DNA of 59,206 bases, taken from positions 1 through 59,206 of the forward strand of contig JAITRF010000022.1 of NCBI GenBank assembly GCA_031288535.1. The letters are read 5' to 3'. Below are positions 52,851 to 59,206 of the stretch, piece after piece (position 1 is the first letter of the stretch; each line of letters begins with the position of its first letter). Source of the DNA: Desulfovibrio sp. (lineage in GTDB: Bacteria > Desulfobacterota > Desulfovibrionia > Desulfovibrionales > Desulfovibrionaceae). The notes under the pieces are model-generated. The model made no database searches. It was given only the letters and a program-made list of their open reading frames with translations, and was not told where the DNA came from. The position numbers and the translations under genes were made by a program.

Positions 52851-52922
52851 CTATTCAGCCCTGGTGGCTGAAAGAAGGACCAGTACCAGCGCGGCGAACG
52901 CGGCGAAAACCAGCTTTCGCAT
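52851..52922 (-). CDS. 23-residue signal-peptide-like peptide
   Basis: MRKLVFAAFAALVLVLLSATRAE, then TAG. A basic start, a hydrophobic core and an Ala-Thr-Arg-Ala end look like a bare secretion signal. AAGG lies about 14 nt upstream, a weak site. It may be the remnant of a secreted protein or a small membrane peptide. It lies in the 550-bp gap between iaaA and aroA, whose other parts (52586-52815 and 52923-53138) show no gene. Low certainty. Confidence 0.3.
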   Translation of the reverse strand: MRKLVFAAFAALVLVLLSATRAE

Positions 52923-53138
52923 GGCTGATACCCGCCTTACGGTTTGCGCCGTGCCGGCGCATAAGGCAGTTGAGGGCAACCGTGCCGTCCCAGTATAATT
53001 TTTTTCGCATTTTTTGCAATCGCGGTAAGGATTGCGCGGTTTCCGACCGGTTCACGCCGCTTCGCGGCAACATCAGCCTGCCGGCTGATTTTGGAAGCGG
53101 AAATTTATAACGCGCATACCAGTAAACGGAGGACCCGC

Positions 53139-54728
53139 ATGGAGAGCAAAGCGGCCGGCCCCCTTTCCGGGGGGGCGGAAGTGACGGGGGATATTGCGGA
53201 TATAGAAGCGCCTTCGTCCAAATCCCTGGGACACAGGGCACTCATCGCGGCTGCCCTGGCCTGCGGGGATTCCGTCGTCAGCCGGGTTTCGGAAAGCGAG
53301 GACGTGACCCGCACGCGCGAGGCTCTGGAGTTGATCGGCGCAAAATTCACGCGCCTCGGCAAGGGGGTCTACGCGGCGCGGGGGCTGGGCGGAGCCCCGC
53401 GCGTTATACCAGGTCGCATTCAAACGGTTTTGAATGGGGAAAGGCACGCCCGCTTCGGCGTTTTACGGAAGCAGTCGATGCCGCCCGCGCCTTCGCGGCG
53501 GGATGATGAAGGCAAAGCCGTCAGCCGATGCCGGTCTGCTCCCTGTTGGTCGCAATCTGGCATCAGCGGATTGGAACGGGAGAACGCCCTCCCTGTGTTT
53601 ATCGGCGAATCCGGGACGTCCTGCCGTCTGCTGACGGCGGTGTTCGCGGCGGGCGAAGGCTGTTTCCACATCCACGGCTCCGGGCGCATGCACGAGCGTC
53701 CCATGGGGGATCTGCCCGCGGCGCTCGGTCGCCTGGGGGCCGAATTTGTTTTTGCGGGCAGGGAGTCAAGTCCGCCCTTCTGGCTGCGCGCCTCCGGCTT
53801 TGATGCGGCGGGCGGGGAATGCCGGATCGGCACGGAGGAATCCAGCCAGTATCTGTCCGGACTGCTGCTCGCCGCTCCCTTGAGCGCGGGCGGCCTGCGT
53901 CTGCGTCCCGCCTCGGAGCGCATCGTTTCTTTGCCCTATGTCGGGCTGACTCTGGAGATCATGGAACGGTTCGGGGTCAGGGCGAAAATCTCCGCGCAGG
54001 GAGCGGATGCGGACATGAGTTTCAGTGAGGCCCGTGCTGCCCTCGCCTCAGGGAGATTGACGGCCCGGGATCTTGTCTTTTCCGTCCCCGGCGCGATTTA
54101 CCGGGGAGCGGACTATGCGGTGGAGGGCGACTGGAGCGGGGCTTCCTATCTTCTGGCCGCCGGGGCGATAGGGCCGAGGGCGGTGCGCGTCTCCGGGCTT
54201 GAGGAGCGAAGCCTCCAGGCGGACGCCGCCTTTCTGGGCATCCTCAGGGAAATGGGGGCGCGCGTGGAGCAGGGAGAAGGGAGCGTGACCGTGGCCCCGG
54301 CGCCTTTGCGCGGGATAAGCGCGGATCTGGGCGATTGTCCGGACCTCGCCCCGACCTTGGCCGCTTTGGCCGCCCATGCCGCCGGGCCTACGGTCATAAG
54401 GAACGCCGCCCACCTGAAGGTCAAGGAAAGCGACCGCCTGTCGGCCCCGGCAGAAGAGTTGGGCAAGGCCGGATGCCGGGTGGAGGTAAAAGAGGACGGT
54501 CTGGTGATAATTCCTCCGCCGGGGGGACCGGAGGCTGAAGGAAAGGAGTTTTGCGCGCACAACGACCATCGCATGGCCATGAGTCTGGCCCTGCTTGGGC
54601 TTGCCGGGGCGCGGGCGCGTAAAAGCTTTGCCGTGCGCCTTGACAACCCCGCCTGCGTCGCCAAGTCTTTCCCGGATTTCTGGGAATGCTGGGAAAAGGT
54701 GCTGGGCCGGGGGCCGCAAGTCATCTGA
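53139..54728 (+). CDS. aroA: 3-phosphoshikimate 1-carboxyvinyltransferase (EPSP synthase) with inserted repeat
   Basis: Sixth step of the shikimate pathway. 529 residues, about 90 more than usual. Recognisable parts: APSSKSLGHRALIAAALACG (substrate-binding Lys), SEDVTRTREAL, ESGTSCRLL (the NSGT-type motif), GSGRMHERPMGDL, ESSQYLSGLLLAAP, HLKVKESDRL and HNDHRMAMSLALLGLA. Residues about 90-146, just before the ESGT motif, are encoded by a family C repeat and have no AroA counterpart. The frame is unbroken and motifs on both sides are intact, so the enzyme may still work. GGAGG precedes the ATG. Confidence 0.92.
   Translation: MESKAAGPLSGGAEVTGDIADIEAPSSKSLGHRALIAAALACGDSVVSRVSESEDVTRTREALELIGAKFTRLGKGVYAARGLGGAPRVIPGRIQTVLNGERHARFGVLRKQSMPPAPSRRDDEGKAVSRCRSAPCWSQSGISGLERENALPVFIGESGTSCRLLTAVFAAGEGCFHIHGSGRMHERPMGDLPAALGRLGAEFVFAGRESSPPFWLRASGFDAAGGECRIGTEESSQYLSGLLLAAPLSAGGLRLRPASERIVSLPYVGLTLEIMERFGVRAKISAQGADADMSFSEARAALASGRLTARDLVFSVPGAIYRGADYAVEGDWSGASYLLAAGAIGPRAVRVSGLEERSLQADAAFLGILREMGARVEQGEGSVTVAPAPLRGISADLGDCPDLAPTLAALAAHAAGPTVIRNAAHLKVKESDRLSAPAEELGKAGCRVEVKEDGLVIIPPPGGPEAEGKEFCAHNDHRMAMSLALLGLAGARARKSFAVRLDNPACVAKSFPDFWECWEKVLGRGPQVI
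53408..53573. repeat. Family C repeat embedded in frame in aroA
   Basis: It aligns over its full length with the intergenic copy at 36775-36928 and, for about 100 bp, with the reversed copy at 56638-56738. Landmarks: GTCGCATTCAAACGG, GGGGAAAGGCACGCCCGC, GCGGCGGGATGATGAAGGC and CCGATGCCGGTCTGCTCC. It has no stop codon in the aroA frame. Confidence 0.82.
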
Positions 54729-54780
54729 TTCTGTTTTTTGCGAAACTGGCAAATCCTGATTTCGTGAAAGCCGGGGGCGG

Positions 54781-56541
54781 CTACCAGCCCATTCCGCAGC
54801 ATTCCCGGCGTGGGTCGGCGCCTCCGCTCAAGCTTTCCCCCTCGCGCAGGATCAGGCAGGCTCCGCCCGCCTTCCAGGCCCAATCCGGCCAGAGGCGCAC
54901 CTCGTGTCCCAAAGCGGAGAGGGCCTGCGCCGTATCCGCGCTTATTCTGGATTCCAGACGCAGAATGCCCTTGGAATAGGTGTGCGGGTAAAAGGAATCA
55001 GGAAAACAGAACACCCCGAAACGCGGAGCTTCCACAGCCTCCTGGGCATCCATTCCGAAGAGGATGAGATTGAACAGCACCTGAAGGTTGGTCTGGCACT
55101 GGATGTCCCCGCCGGGCGTGCCCAGGATCAGCCACGGCCTGCCCCGCCGCAGCACCAGGCAGGCCGTGGGGGTAAGACGCGGCCTCTTTCCGCCCTCCAC
55201 GCTGCTCGGATGTCCGGGGATGAGCCAGGATTGGGAACCGCGCGACGAAACGGCCAGACCGGTGCCGGGAATGATCCGGGTGTCGAAGGACATATCGCTC
55301 GGCGTAGCCGAGAAAAACGACCCCTGGCGGTCAATGACGCAGATGTGGCTGGTGTCCAGGGAATGCCCGGAAGCCGGAGCGTCTTCCGGATCGGAGAGAG
55401 GATTGAAACTTTCCGGAGCGGGTCGTCCTTCAGCGGCAAAGGGGTCATCCGAAGGGGGCATGCGTTTGCACGCCGCATCCCCGATCCGGGCGCGGCGCAG
55501 GGTTCCGTATTCCGGGGAGAGCAGGCCGTTGAGCGGAACGTCGGTGAAGCGCGGGTCGCCGAAAAGTCGTTCCCGGTCTGCGAAGGCCAGTTTGAAGGCT
55601 TCGGCCACGGTGTGGACGTAGTGGGGGGAATTGTGTCCCATGCCGGCAAGGTCCACGCCATGCAGAATATTCAGGGTCATGGGCAGAACCGGCCCCTGGC
55701 ACCAGGGCCCGTGGGTCAGTATGGAGTATTCTCCGAAGTTGAAGACCAGGGGGTCTTCGATATCGCAGGCGAAGTTCTCCATATCCGCCGGGCTGATCAG
55801 CCCGCCGTGCGCGGCGTGGAAATCCGTTATCCCGCGTCCGACGGCCCCGGTGTAAAAGACGGAGCGGGCCGCTTTCAATCCTTCGGCGCGATCGCCCCGG
55901 CAGGCGGCCTCCGCCTCGGCCATGGCCCTGAAGGTGGCGGCCAGGTCTTTTTGCAGAAACAGTTCCCCGACTGCGGGAATTTTGCCTTGAGGCAGAAAGA
56001 TGGCGCTGTTTTCCGGCCAGCGCCGGTAGGAGTCTTCCGCCTCCAGGATACGATCGCGCAGGAACTGATGGACGGGGAAGCCGTTTTGGGCCAGGTCCAG
56101 GGCATCGGCGACGATTTCGGAAAAACTCAGGCTTCCGAACTCCAGCAGCGCCTGGATATAGGCGTCCGGGGCGCCGGGCACCACGCTGCGCAGGATGCCG
56201 GGCGGCAGTTGCCCCTGGTGATGTTCAAGGAAGTAGTCCACGCCGGCCGCCTTGGGCCAGCAGCCCAGGCCGGTTACGGCGCGGGTTTTCCCGCTGGGCG
56301 CGTGGTGGATGAGCAGGGGGGCCACTCCGGCGAAACTGACCATGTCCGGCTGGAGCACGGCGAGGCAGATTGCCCCGGCCACTCCGGCGTCCACGGCGTT
56401 GCCTCCTTTGTCCAGAATGCGCATGGCCGCGCAGGTGGCCAGGCTGTGCCCGGAGACCGCCATCTGCACGCGGCCGCGGGCGGGCGGACGCATGGAGGCG
56501 CGGGTCTGTTCGCTTGCGGAAAAAATTTTCTGGTCGCTCAT
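54781..56541 (-). CDS. ggt: Gamma-glutamyltransferase family protein
   Basis: 586 residues of the GGT/cephalosporin-acylase Ntn-hydrolase family: GGNAVDAGVAGAICLAVLQP near the N-terminus, SVVPGAPDAYIQ, and the processing site LDTSHICVID with nucleophile Thr397, then the small-subunit motifs FDTRIIPGTGLAV and GTPGGDIQCQTNLQVLFN. No signal peptide is seen, so unlike E. coli Ggt it may act in the cytoplasm on glutathione-like or other gamma-glutamyl substrates. It converges on aroA. Confidence 0.88.
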   Translation of the reverse strand: MSDQKIFSASEQTRASMRPPARGRVQMAVSGHSLATCAAMRILDKGGNAVDAGVAGAICLAVLQPDMVSFAGVAPLLIHHAPSGKTRAVTGLGCWPKAAGVDYFLEHHQGQLPPGILRSVVPGAPDAYIQALLEFGSLSFSEIVADALDLAQNGFPVHQFLRDRILEAEDSYRRWPENSAIFLPQGKIPAVGELFLQKDLAATFRAMAEAEAACRGDRAEGLKAARSVFYTGAVGRGITDFHAAHGGLISPADMENFACDIEDPLVFNFGEYSILTHGPWCQGPVLPMTLNILHGVDLAGMGHNSPHYVHTVAEAFKLAFADRERLFGDPRFTDVPLNGLLSPEYGTLRRARIGDAACKRMPPSDDPFAAEGRPAPESFNPLSDPEDAPASGHSLDTSHICVIDRQGSFFSATPSDMSFDTRIIPGTGLAVSSRGSQSWLIPGHPSSVEGGKRPRLTPTACLVLRRGRPWLILGTPGGDIQCQTNLQVLFNLILFGMDAQEAVEAPRFGVFCFPDSFYPHTYSKGILRLESRISADTAQALSALGHEVRLWPDWAWKAGGACLILREGESLSGGADPRRECCGMGW

Positions 56542-56637
56542 GTCTTTTCCTTCGGGCGGCGTCGCTCCGGAAGGAAGAGCCGCCGTACGCGCAGTGTCGT
56601 CCGGTTTTTGAACTGCCCCTGCGCCTGTTATTTACGC

Positions 56638-56738
56638 ATGACATTGAAGGCGCAGGCGGCATTGACAGCCGCCGCAAAGCGCCGAAGCGGGCGTGCCTTT
56701 CCGCATTCAAACCCGTTGAATGCGGTTTGGTATGACAC
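56638..56738. repeat. Family C repeat, truncated and reversed
   Basis: On the minus strand: CCGCATTCAACGGGTTTGAA, GGAAAGGCACGCCCGCTTCG and CAATGCCGCCTGCGCC. It matches the first 100 bp of the aroA and 36775 copies and then ends. Confidence 0.7.
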
Positions 56739-56816
56739 ACATAACATGCGTTGTCGGCGAAAGGAAGCGCCACAAACTTGACTTACGCGGAGGCATCGTC
56801 TAAAAATTTCGCCTTG

Positions 56817-56953
56817 GAGTTATTTTGCCATTGAAAGTCTCTTTCCGATAGAATGCTCTGACGGTGTGAAGCGAAGCGTAACACCGTTCGAGAGATTGGC
56901 GGGGCGGGTTGCGCCCGCCGTCAAGCGACAATCTCAAGCGCAAAAGGCTATAA
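56817..56953. repeat. Family B repeat, long unit
   Basis: Almost identical to 21172-21307: TTGCCATTGAAAG start, the hairpin ACGGTGTGAAGC..GTAACACCGT, GCGCCCGCCGTCAAGCGAC and CAATCTCAAGCGCAAAAGGC. It ends 10 bp before the tRNA fragment, close to the proposed island edge. Confidence 0.75.
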
Positions 56954-56963
56954 GAGGTGGCGG

Positions 56964-57003
56964 GCCGACTTGGCTCATTCGGTAGAGCGGCTGATTCGTA
57001 ATT
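56964..57003 (+). pseudogene. 5' half of a tRNA-Thr(CGU) gene
   Basis: 40 nt equal to the acceptor 5' strand (GCCGACT), D arm (GCTC..GAGC) and anticodon stem-loop with CGT of a threonine tRNA. It stops matching after TTCGTAAT, within the anticodon loop, and is followed by sequence that cannot complete the stems. The 10-mer GTAATTTCAG starting at the anticodon (56998-57007) recurs at 57036-57045, just before the intact tRNA. This is the pattern left by recombination at a tRNA anticodon loop. Confidence 0.75.
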
Positions 57004-57051
57004 TCAGTATTCCGCCGAGATGGACATAAATTTAAGTAATTTCAGGAGGTT

Positions 57052-57127
57052 GCCGGGTTAGCTCATTTGGTAGAGCAATCGATTCGTAATCGATAGGTGA
57101 CGAGTTCAACTCTCGTATCCGGCTCCA
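57052..57127 (+). tRNA. tRNA-Thr (anticodon CGU)
   Basis: 76 nt including an encoded CCA. Acceptor GCCGGGT/ATCCGGC with one G-U pair; D arm GCTC/GAGC with GGTA; anticodon stem ATCGA/TCGAT around TTCGTAA (CGU, reads ACG); T arm ACGAG/CTCGT with loop TTCAACT. All stems pair, so it should be functional. It differs widely from the half copy 49 bp upstream in acceptor and anticodon stems, so it is not a simple duplicate; it may have been carried in by the island. Confidence 0.95.
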
Positions 57128-57144
57128 TTTTCAATAAAAGAAAG

Positions 57145-57173
57145 GACTTAGGGTAATGCCTGAGTCTTTTTTT
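57145..57173 (+). terminator. Rho-independent terminator of tRNA-Thr
   Basis: GACTTAGG pairs with CCTGAGTC (one T-G pair) around GTAATG, followed by seven T residues. It lies 18 nt after the tRNA. Confidence 0.85.
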
Positions 57174-57350
57174 GTACTCAAAACCGGGATAACGGGATGG
57201 TTTGGAGTGTTTTTGTATACTTCCTATTAAATCAGCATGTTAAGACGGGAAAGGCAGGTCAAGGACGGAAAATCTTTGCACTGCCTTACTTTTTGGAAGT
57301 GAACTTCTTAGGCTGGATGGGGTATGGTTGAAGATTTTGACCGGATTCAG
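57174..57350. other. AT-rich gap without recognisable gene
   Basis: Between the tRNA terminator and the left inverted repeat. No integrase, resolvase or other gene is seen, and base composition is clearly more AT-rich than in the region left of 56950. Confidence 0.5.
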
Positions 57351-57467
57351 GCACAGCAGGGGCACTTATCTCTCCTGATGGCTCTAGACTCACCGCTGCT
57401 CTCTTGGTAGAGTTCCAAAGCAGGAGGAGCTATGTGCCCATATTCAAATTCATCACCAGCCACATGG
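57351..57467. repeat. Left arm of a perfect 117-bp inverted repeat
   Basis: Every base matches the reverse complement of 59090-59206. The arm contains the leader, the AGGAGG ribosome site and the first 12 codons of the restriction endonuclease gene. The match stops at 57467 inside codon 12. Confidence 0.95.
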
Positions 57468-58013
57468 AACAATATTACTAAATCTCTAATTGAAGCGCAT
57501 CCACTTAAGTCTGATGTTTTGGTGTCTGCTGTCTTATCTGCTTGGCAAAGCATTTTTCGTTCCAGTATTGGGGAGGGATTAATTGGGAGGGACATTTTCC
57601 CTCAGCCTCAAATTATGGGGTATTTGCTGCACGAACTAGTCCCACTTGAATTGCAAAGTAGGTATCCCGGTATCTGGCAACGCGATGTTACATCAGCGGA
57701 TAAGGATATTGTTTATATTCCCGACCCCAGATTCTCTATCGAAGTGAAGACATCATCAGATCCACGGCATATTTTTGGGAATCGTAGCTATGCCCAGGAA
57801 ACAACGAATGGAAAAAAGGCCAAAACAGGATACTATCTGGCAATAAATTTCCAAAAGTTTGATGCCACTCCTTCAACTCCACAAATTGTGAGAATCAGAT
57901 TTGGCTGGCTGGATGCTACTGATTGGATTGGGCAAAAGGCAGCAACGGGTCAACAGTCACGCTTACCTAAAGAAATCTATGAAGGGAAATTACTCACCAT
58001 CTATCAGATGTAG
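57432..58013 (+). CDS. ScaI-family type II restriction endonuclease
   Basis: 193 residues. DPRFSIEVKTSSDPRHIFGN is a PD-(D/E)xK-type active site (Asp, then Glu-Val-Lys at about 107-109), and IGRDIFPQPQIMGYLLHEL and IRFGWLDATDWIGQKAATGQ match what I recall of the ScaI family, which cuts AGTACT; this was not searched. The ribosome site AGGAGG is ideal. The gene converges on the methyltransferase gene and overlaps it by 24 nt at the 3' ends. AT-rich codon use, unlike its neighbours, points to recent acquisition. Confidence 0.8.
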   Translation: MCPYSNSSPATWNNITKSLIEAHPLKSDVLVSAVLSAWQSIFRSSIGEGLIGRDIFPQPQIMGYLLHELVPLELQSRYPGIWQRDVTSADKDIVYIPDPRFSIEVKTSSDPRHIFGNRSYAQETTNGKKAKTGYYLAINFQKFDATPSTPQIVRIRFGWLDATDWIGQKAATGQQSRLPKEIYEGKLLTIYQM

Positions 58014-59000
58014 CAGGCTACTTTGCTGAGTATATTTACTCTTTTCGTCCTTAAACTTTTTAAATCTATCAACAGCCAATTTGCAGTAGTCTATATTGAT
58101 TTCCGTACCAATAAATAGACGGTTAAGGCCAGCGCTTGCTATTCCTGTAGAGCATGAACCAGCGAAAGGGTCGAAAACAATTTCATCAGTATTTGAACAC
58201 GCAAGAATAATACGTTCAATTACTTTTAGAGGAAACTGAGCTGGATGCTCGGTTCTTTCTTTAGAGCTACGATTGGTTCCCGTGGTTACTTTGGGGAAAT
58301 TCCACACATCACCAGGATTTTTACCGAGTGGATTACAACGGAATTTGCCGTTCTTTTTTTGATTTGGATATTTTACATTAGGGTCTCTAATGCTGTCGAG
58401 ATTGAATGTATATTCCAATGGATTTTTTACATAAAAGAGCCATTTTTCATTGCGTGGAGCAAATCTTTTTTTTGCTGTTACCCCTGCTTCATACATCCAA
58501 ACGACTTCTTGCTGTAAATAAAAATCTGATTTATCCCACAAAAGGTATGAAATAGGAACACATTTTCCTTTATTTACCACGTCAAAATATCCAAGATTAA
58601 GCCAAAATGCACCATTTTGGCTAGTGGCTGAGTGGATGCCTGACATCCATCCCTTACACCAATTCACATAATCATTGTTGTCAATAATTTCCTCATATTC
58701 TTTACCAATGTTATATGGAGGAGAGGTGATAGTTATGTCTAGTTCAAAATTAATATTATTCAGTGAATCAAGAAATTTTTCTGCATCAGTATTATATAAG
58801 ATAAAGTTGTCACTAGCAAAAAACGGCATGCCGATTTTTGATTTCAGAGTGTCAAGAGTTTTTTCAAATTTATCGTATGAAATATTGTGGTCGTTATGCG
58901 ATAAAATGGAGACTGGCGCAACAGATGTTGGCTTGTGCATTTTTCCATTCTCGCGTTGAAACATATTAAGCTGTGGGTCTTCTATTAAGCGTCTTTGCAT
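57990..59000 (-). CDS. DNA methyltransferase of the restriction-modification pair (m4C type likely)
   Basis: 336 residues with motif IV TSPPYNIG (about 90) before motif I FDPFAGSCSTG (about 285), the beta-class order of N4-cytosine/N6-adenine methylases. SPPY favours N4-cytosine, as expected for a ScaI-type partner. TEHPAQFPLKVIERII is motif X-like and EINIDYCKLA a late SAM-binding strand. It should protect the host from the adjacent nuclease. The ATG at 59000 is taken; a GTG at 59009 is equally possible because neither has a ribosome site. Ninety bp upstream is the inverted-repeat copy of the nuclease gene's start. Confidence 0.85.
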   Translation of the reverse strand: MQRRLIEDPQLNMFQRENGKMHKPTSVAPVSILSHNDHNISYDKFEKTLDTLKSKIGMPFFASDNFILYNTDAEKFLDSLNNINFELDITITSPPYNIGKEYEEIIDNNDYVNWCKGWMSGIHSATSQNGAFWLNLGYFDVVNKGKCVPISYLLWDKSDFYLQQEVVWMYEAGVTAKKRFAPRNEKWLFYVKNPLEYTFNLDSIRDPNVKYPNQKKNGKFRCNPLGKNPGDVWNFPKVTTGTNRSSKERTEHPAQFPLKVIERIILACSNTDEIVFDPFAGSCSTGIASAGLNRLFIGTEINIDYCKLAVDRFKKFKDEKSKYTQQSSLLHLIDGE

Positions 59001-59053
59001 TGTATTCACGATAAAAATTGTTAAATGAGTGCTTTTTTGCTCCTAGAGAAGCT

Positions 59054-59125
59054 TTAATCCAAACTACTAGAAAAAGATACCGCTAAAGCCCATGTGGCTG
59101 GTGATGAATTTGAATATGGGCACAT
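59054..59125 (-). other. Truncated duplicate of the restriction gene's 5' end
   Basis: The right repeat arm re-creates AGGAGG, the ATG (59125) and the first 12 codons of the nuclease (MCPYSNSSPATW). It then runs on for 11 unrelated codons to a TAA at 59054. If transcribed it would be a 23-codon leader read just before the methyltransferase gene, which itself lacks a ribosome site. Confidence 0.5.
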
Positions 59126-59206
59126 AGCTCCTCCTGCTTTGGAACTCTACCAAGAGAGCAGCGGTGAGTCTAGAGCCATCAGGAGAGATAAGTGCCCCTG
59201 CTGTGC
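59090..59206. repeat. Right arm of the 117-bp inverted repeat (window end)
   Basis: Perfect reverse complement of 57351-57467. It ends at the last base of the window, so its true length is unknown. The position at the edge suggests the contig ended in this repeat. Confidence 0.95.

Overview
The window reads as chromosome from a GC-rich, strictly anaerobic, sulfate-reducing-type deltaproteobacterium, most likely of the Desulfovibrionaceae. This is inferred from gene content, not from a marker search. The clues are: an NfnAB-type ferredoxin:NADP+ oxidoreductase (31063-33299); the siroheme-dependent (Ahb) heme route with hemB, ahbD and an ahbA/B-type decarboxylase subunit (42665-45314); a rubredoxin with the CX4C spacing known from Desulfovibrio Rd-2 (1743-1928); a stand-alone AICAR transformylase in place of bifunctional PurH; the rpmE-DUF1385-prfA-prmC-lpxC order; and a Csd4/Pgp1-like M99 carboxypeptidase that fits a curved cell.

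Layout. 1-1928: truncated HipA and AlkZ-like remnants, an amidohydrolase and rubredoxin. 2262-6266: kdsD, an ispD-type cytidylyltransferase and a membrane glycosyltransferase fused to a formylglycine-generating-enzyme-like domain, probably one operon. 6439-9799: a HigBA-type toxin-antitoxin pair, then a soluble hybrid histidine kinase with a V4R sensor protein. 10110-21033: valS, an rlmB-like methylase, the AICAR transformylase, an RNase II/R-type protein, plsY, thrC and a DedA protein. 21824-27533: lpxC, prmC, prfA, DUF1385, rpmE and a metallo-hydrolase. 27918-41311: two drug-efflux-type transporters, nfnAB, an SprA-related putative metalloprotease, a DUF1097 membrane protein with two cyclase-family hydrolases, the M99 peptidase and a solute:sodium symporter. 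41460-47500: a 4-nt-overlapping hemB-ahbD-ahbB-tyrS operon, bioB and a PP-loop tRNA thiolase-like protein. 47782-56541: recA, alaS, an isoaspartyl peptidase, aroA and a gamma-glutamyltransferase.

From about 56960 the character changes. A 5' half of a tRNA-Thr gene is followed by an intact tRNA-Thr(CGU), then by AT-rich DNA carrying a convergent ScaI-like restriction-modification pair. That pair is bracketed by a perfect 117-bp inverted repeat whose right arm ends exactly at the window edge. This looks like an acquired island that is cut off by the window or contig end.

The most unusual property of the window is its dispersed palindromic repeats. At least six families occupy most larger intergenic gaps. 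One is a 164-166 bp MITE-like element with perfect terminal inverted repeats and 9-10 bp target duplications. Members of three other families lie, without breaking the frame, inside protein genes: aroA, the RNase II/R-type gene and the glycosyltransferase. Others supply stop codons or C-terminal residues. This resembles the palindromic elements of Rickettsia in behaviour. I know of no description of such elements in this group, but I could not search.
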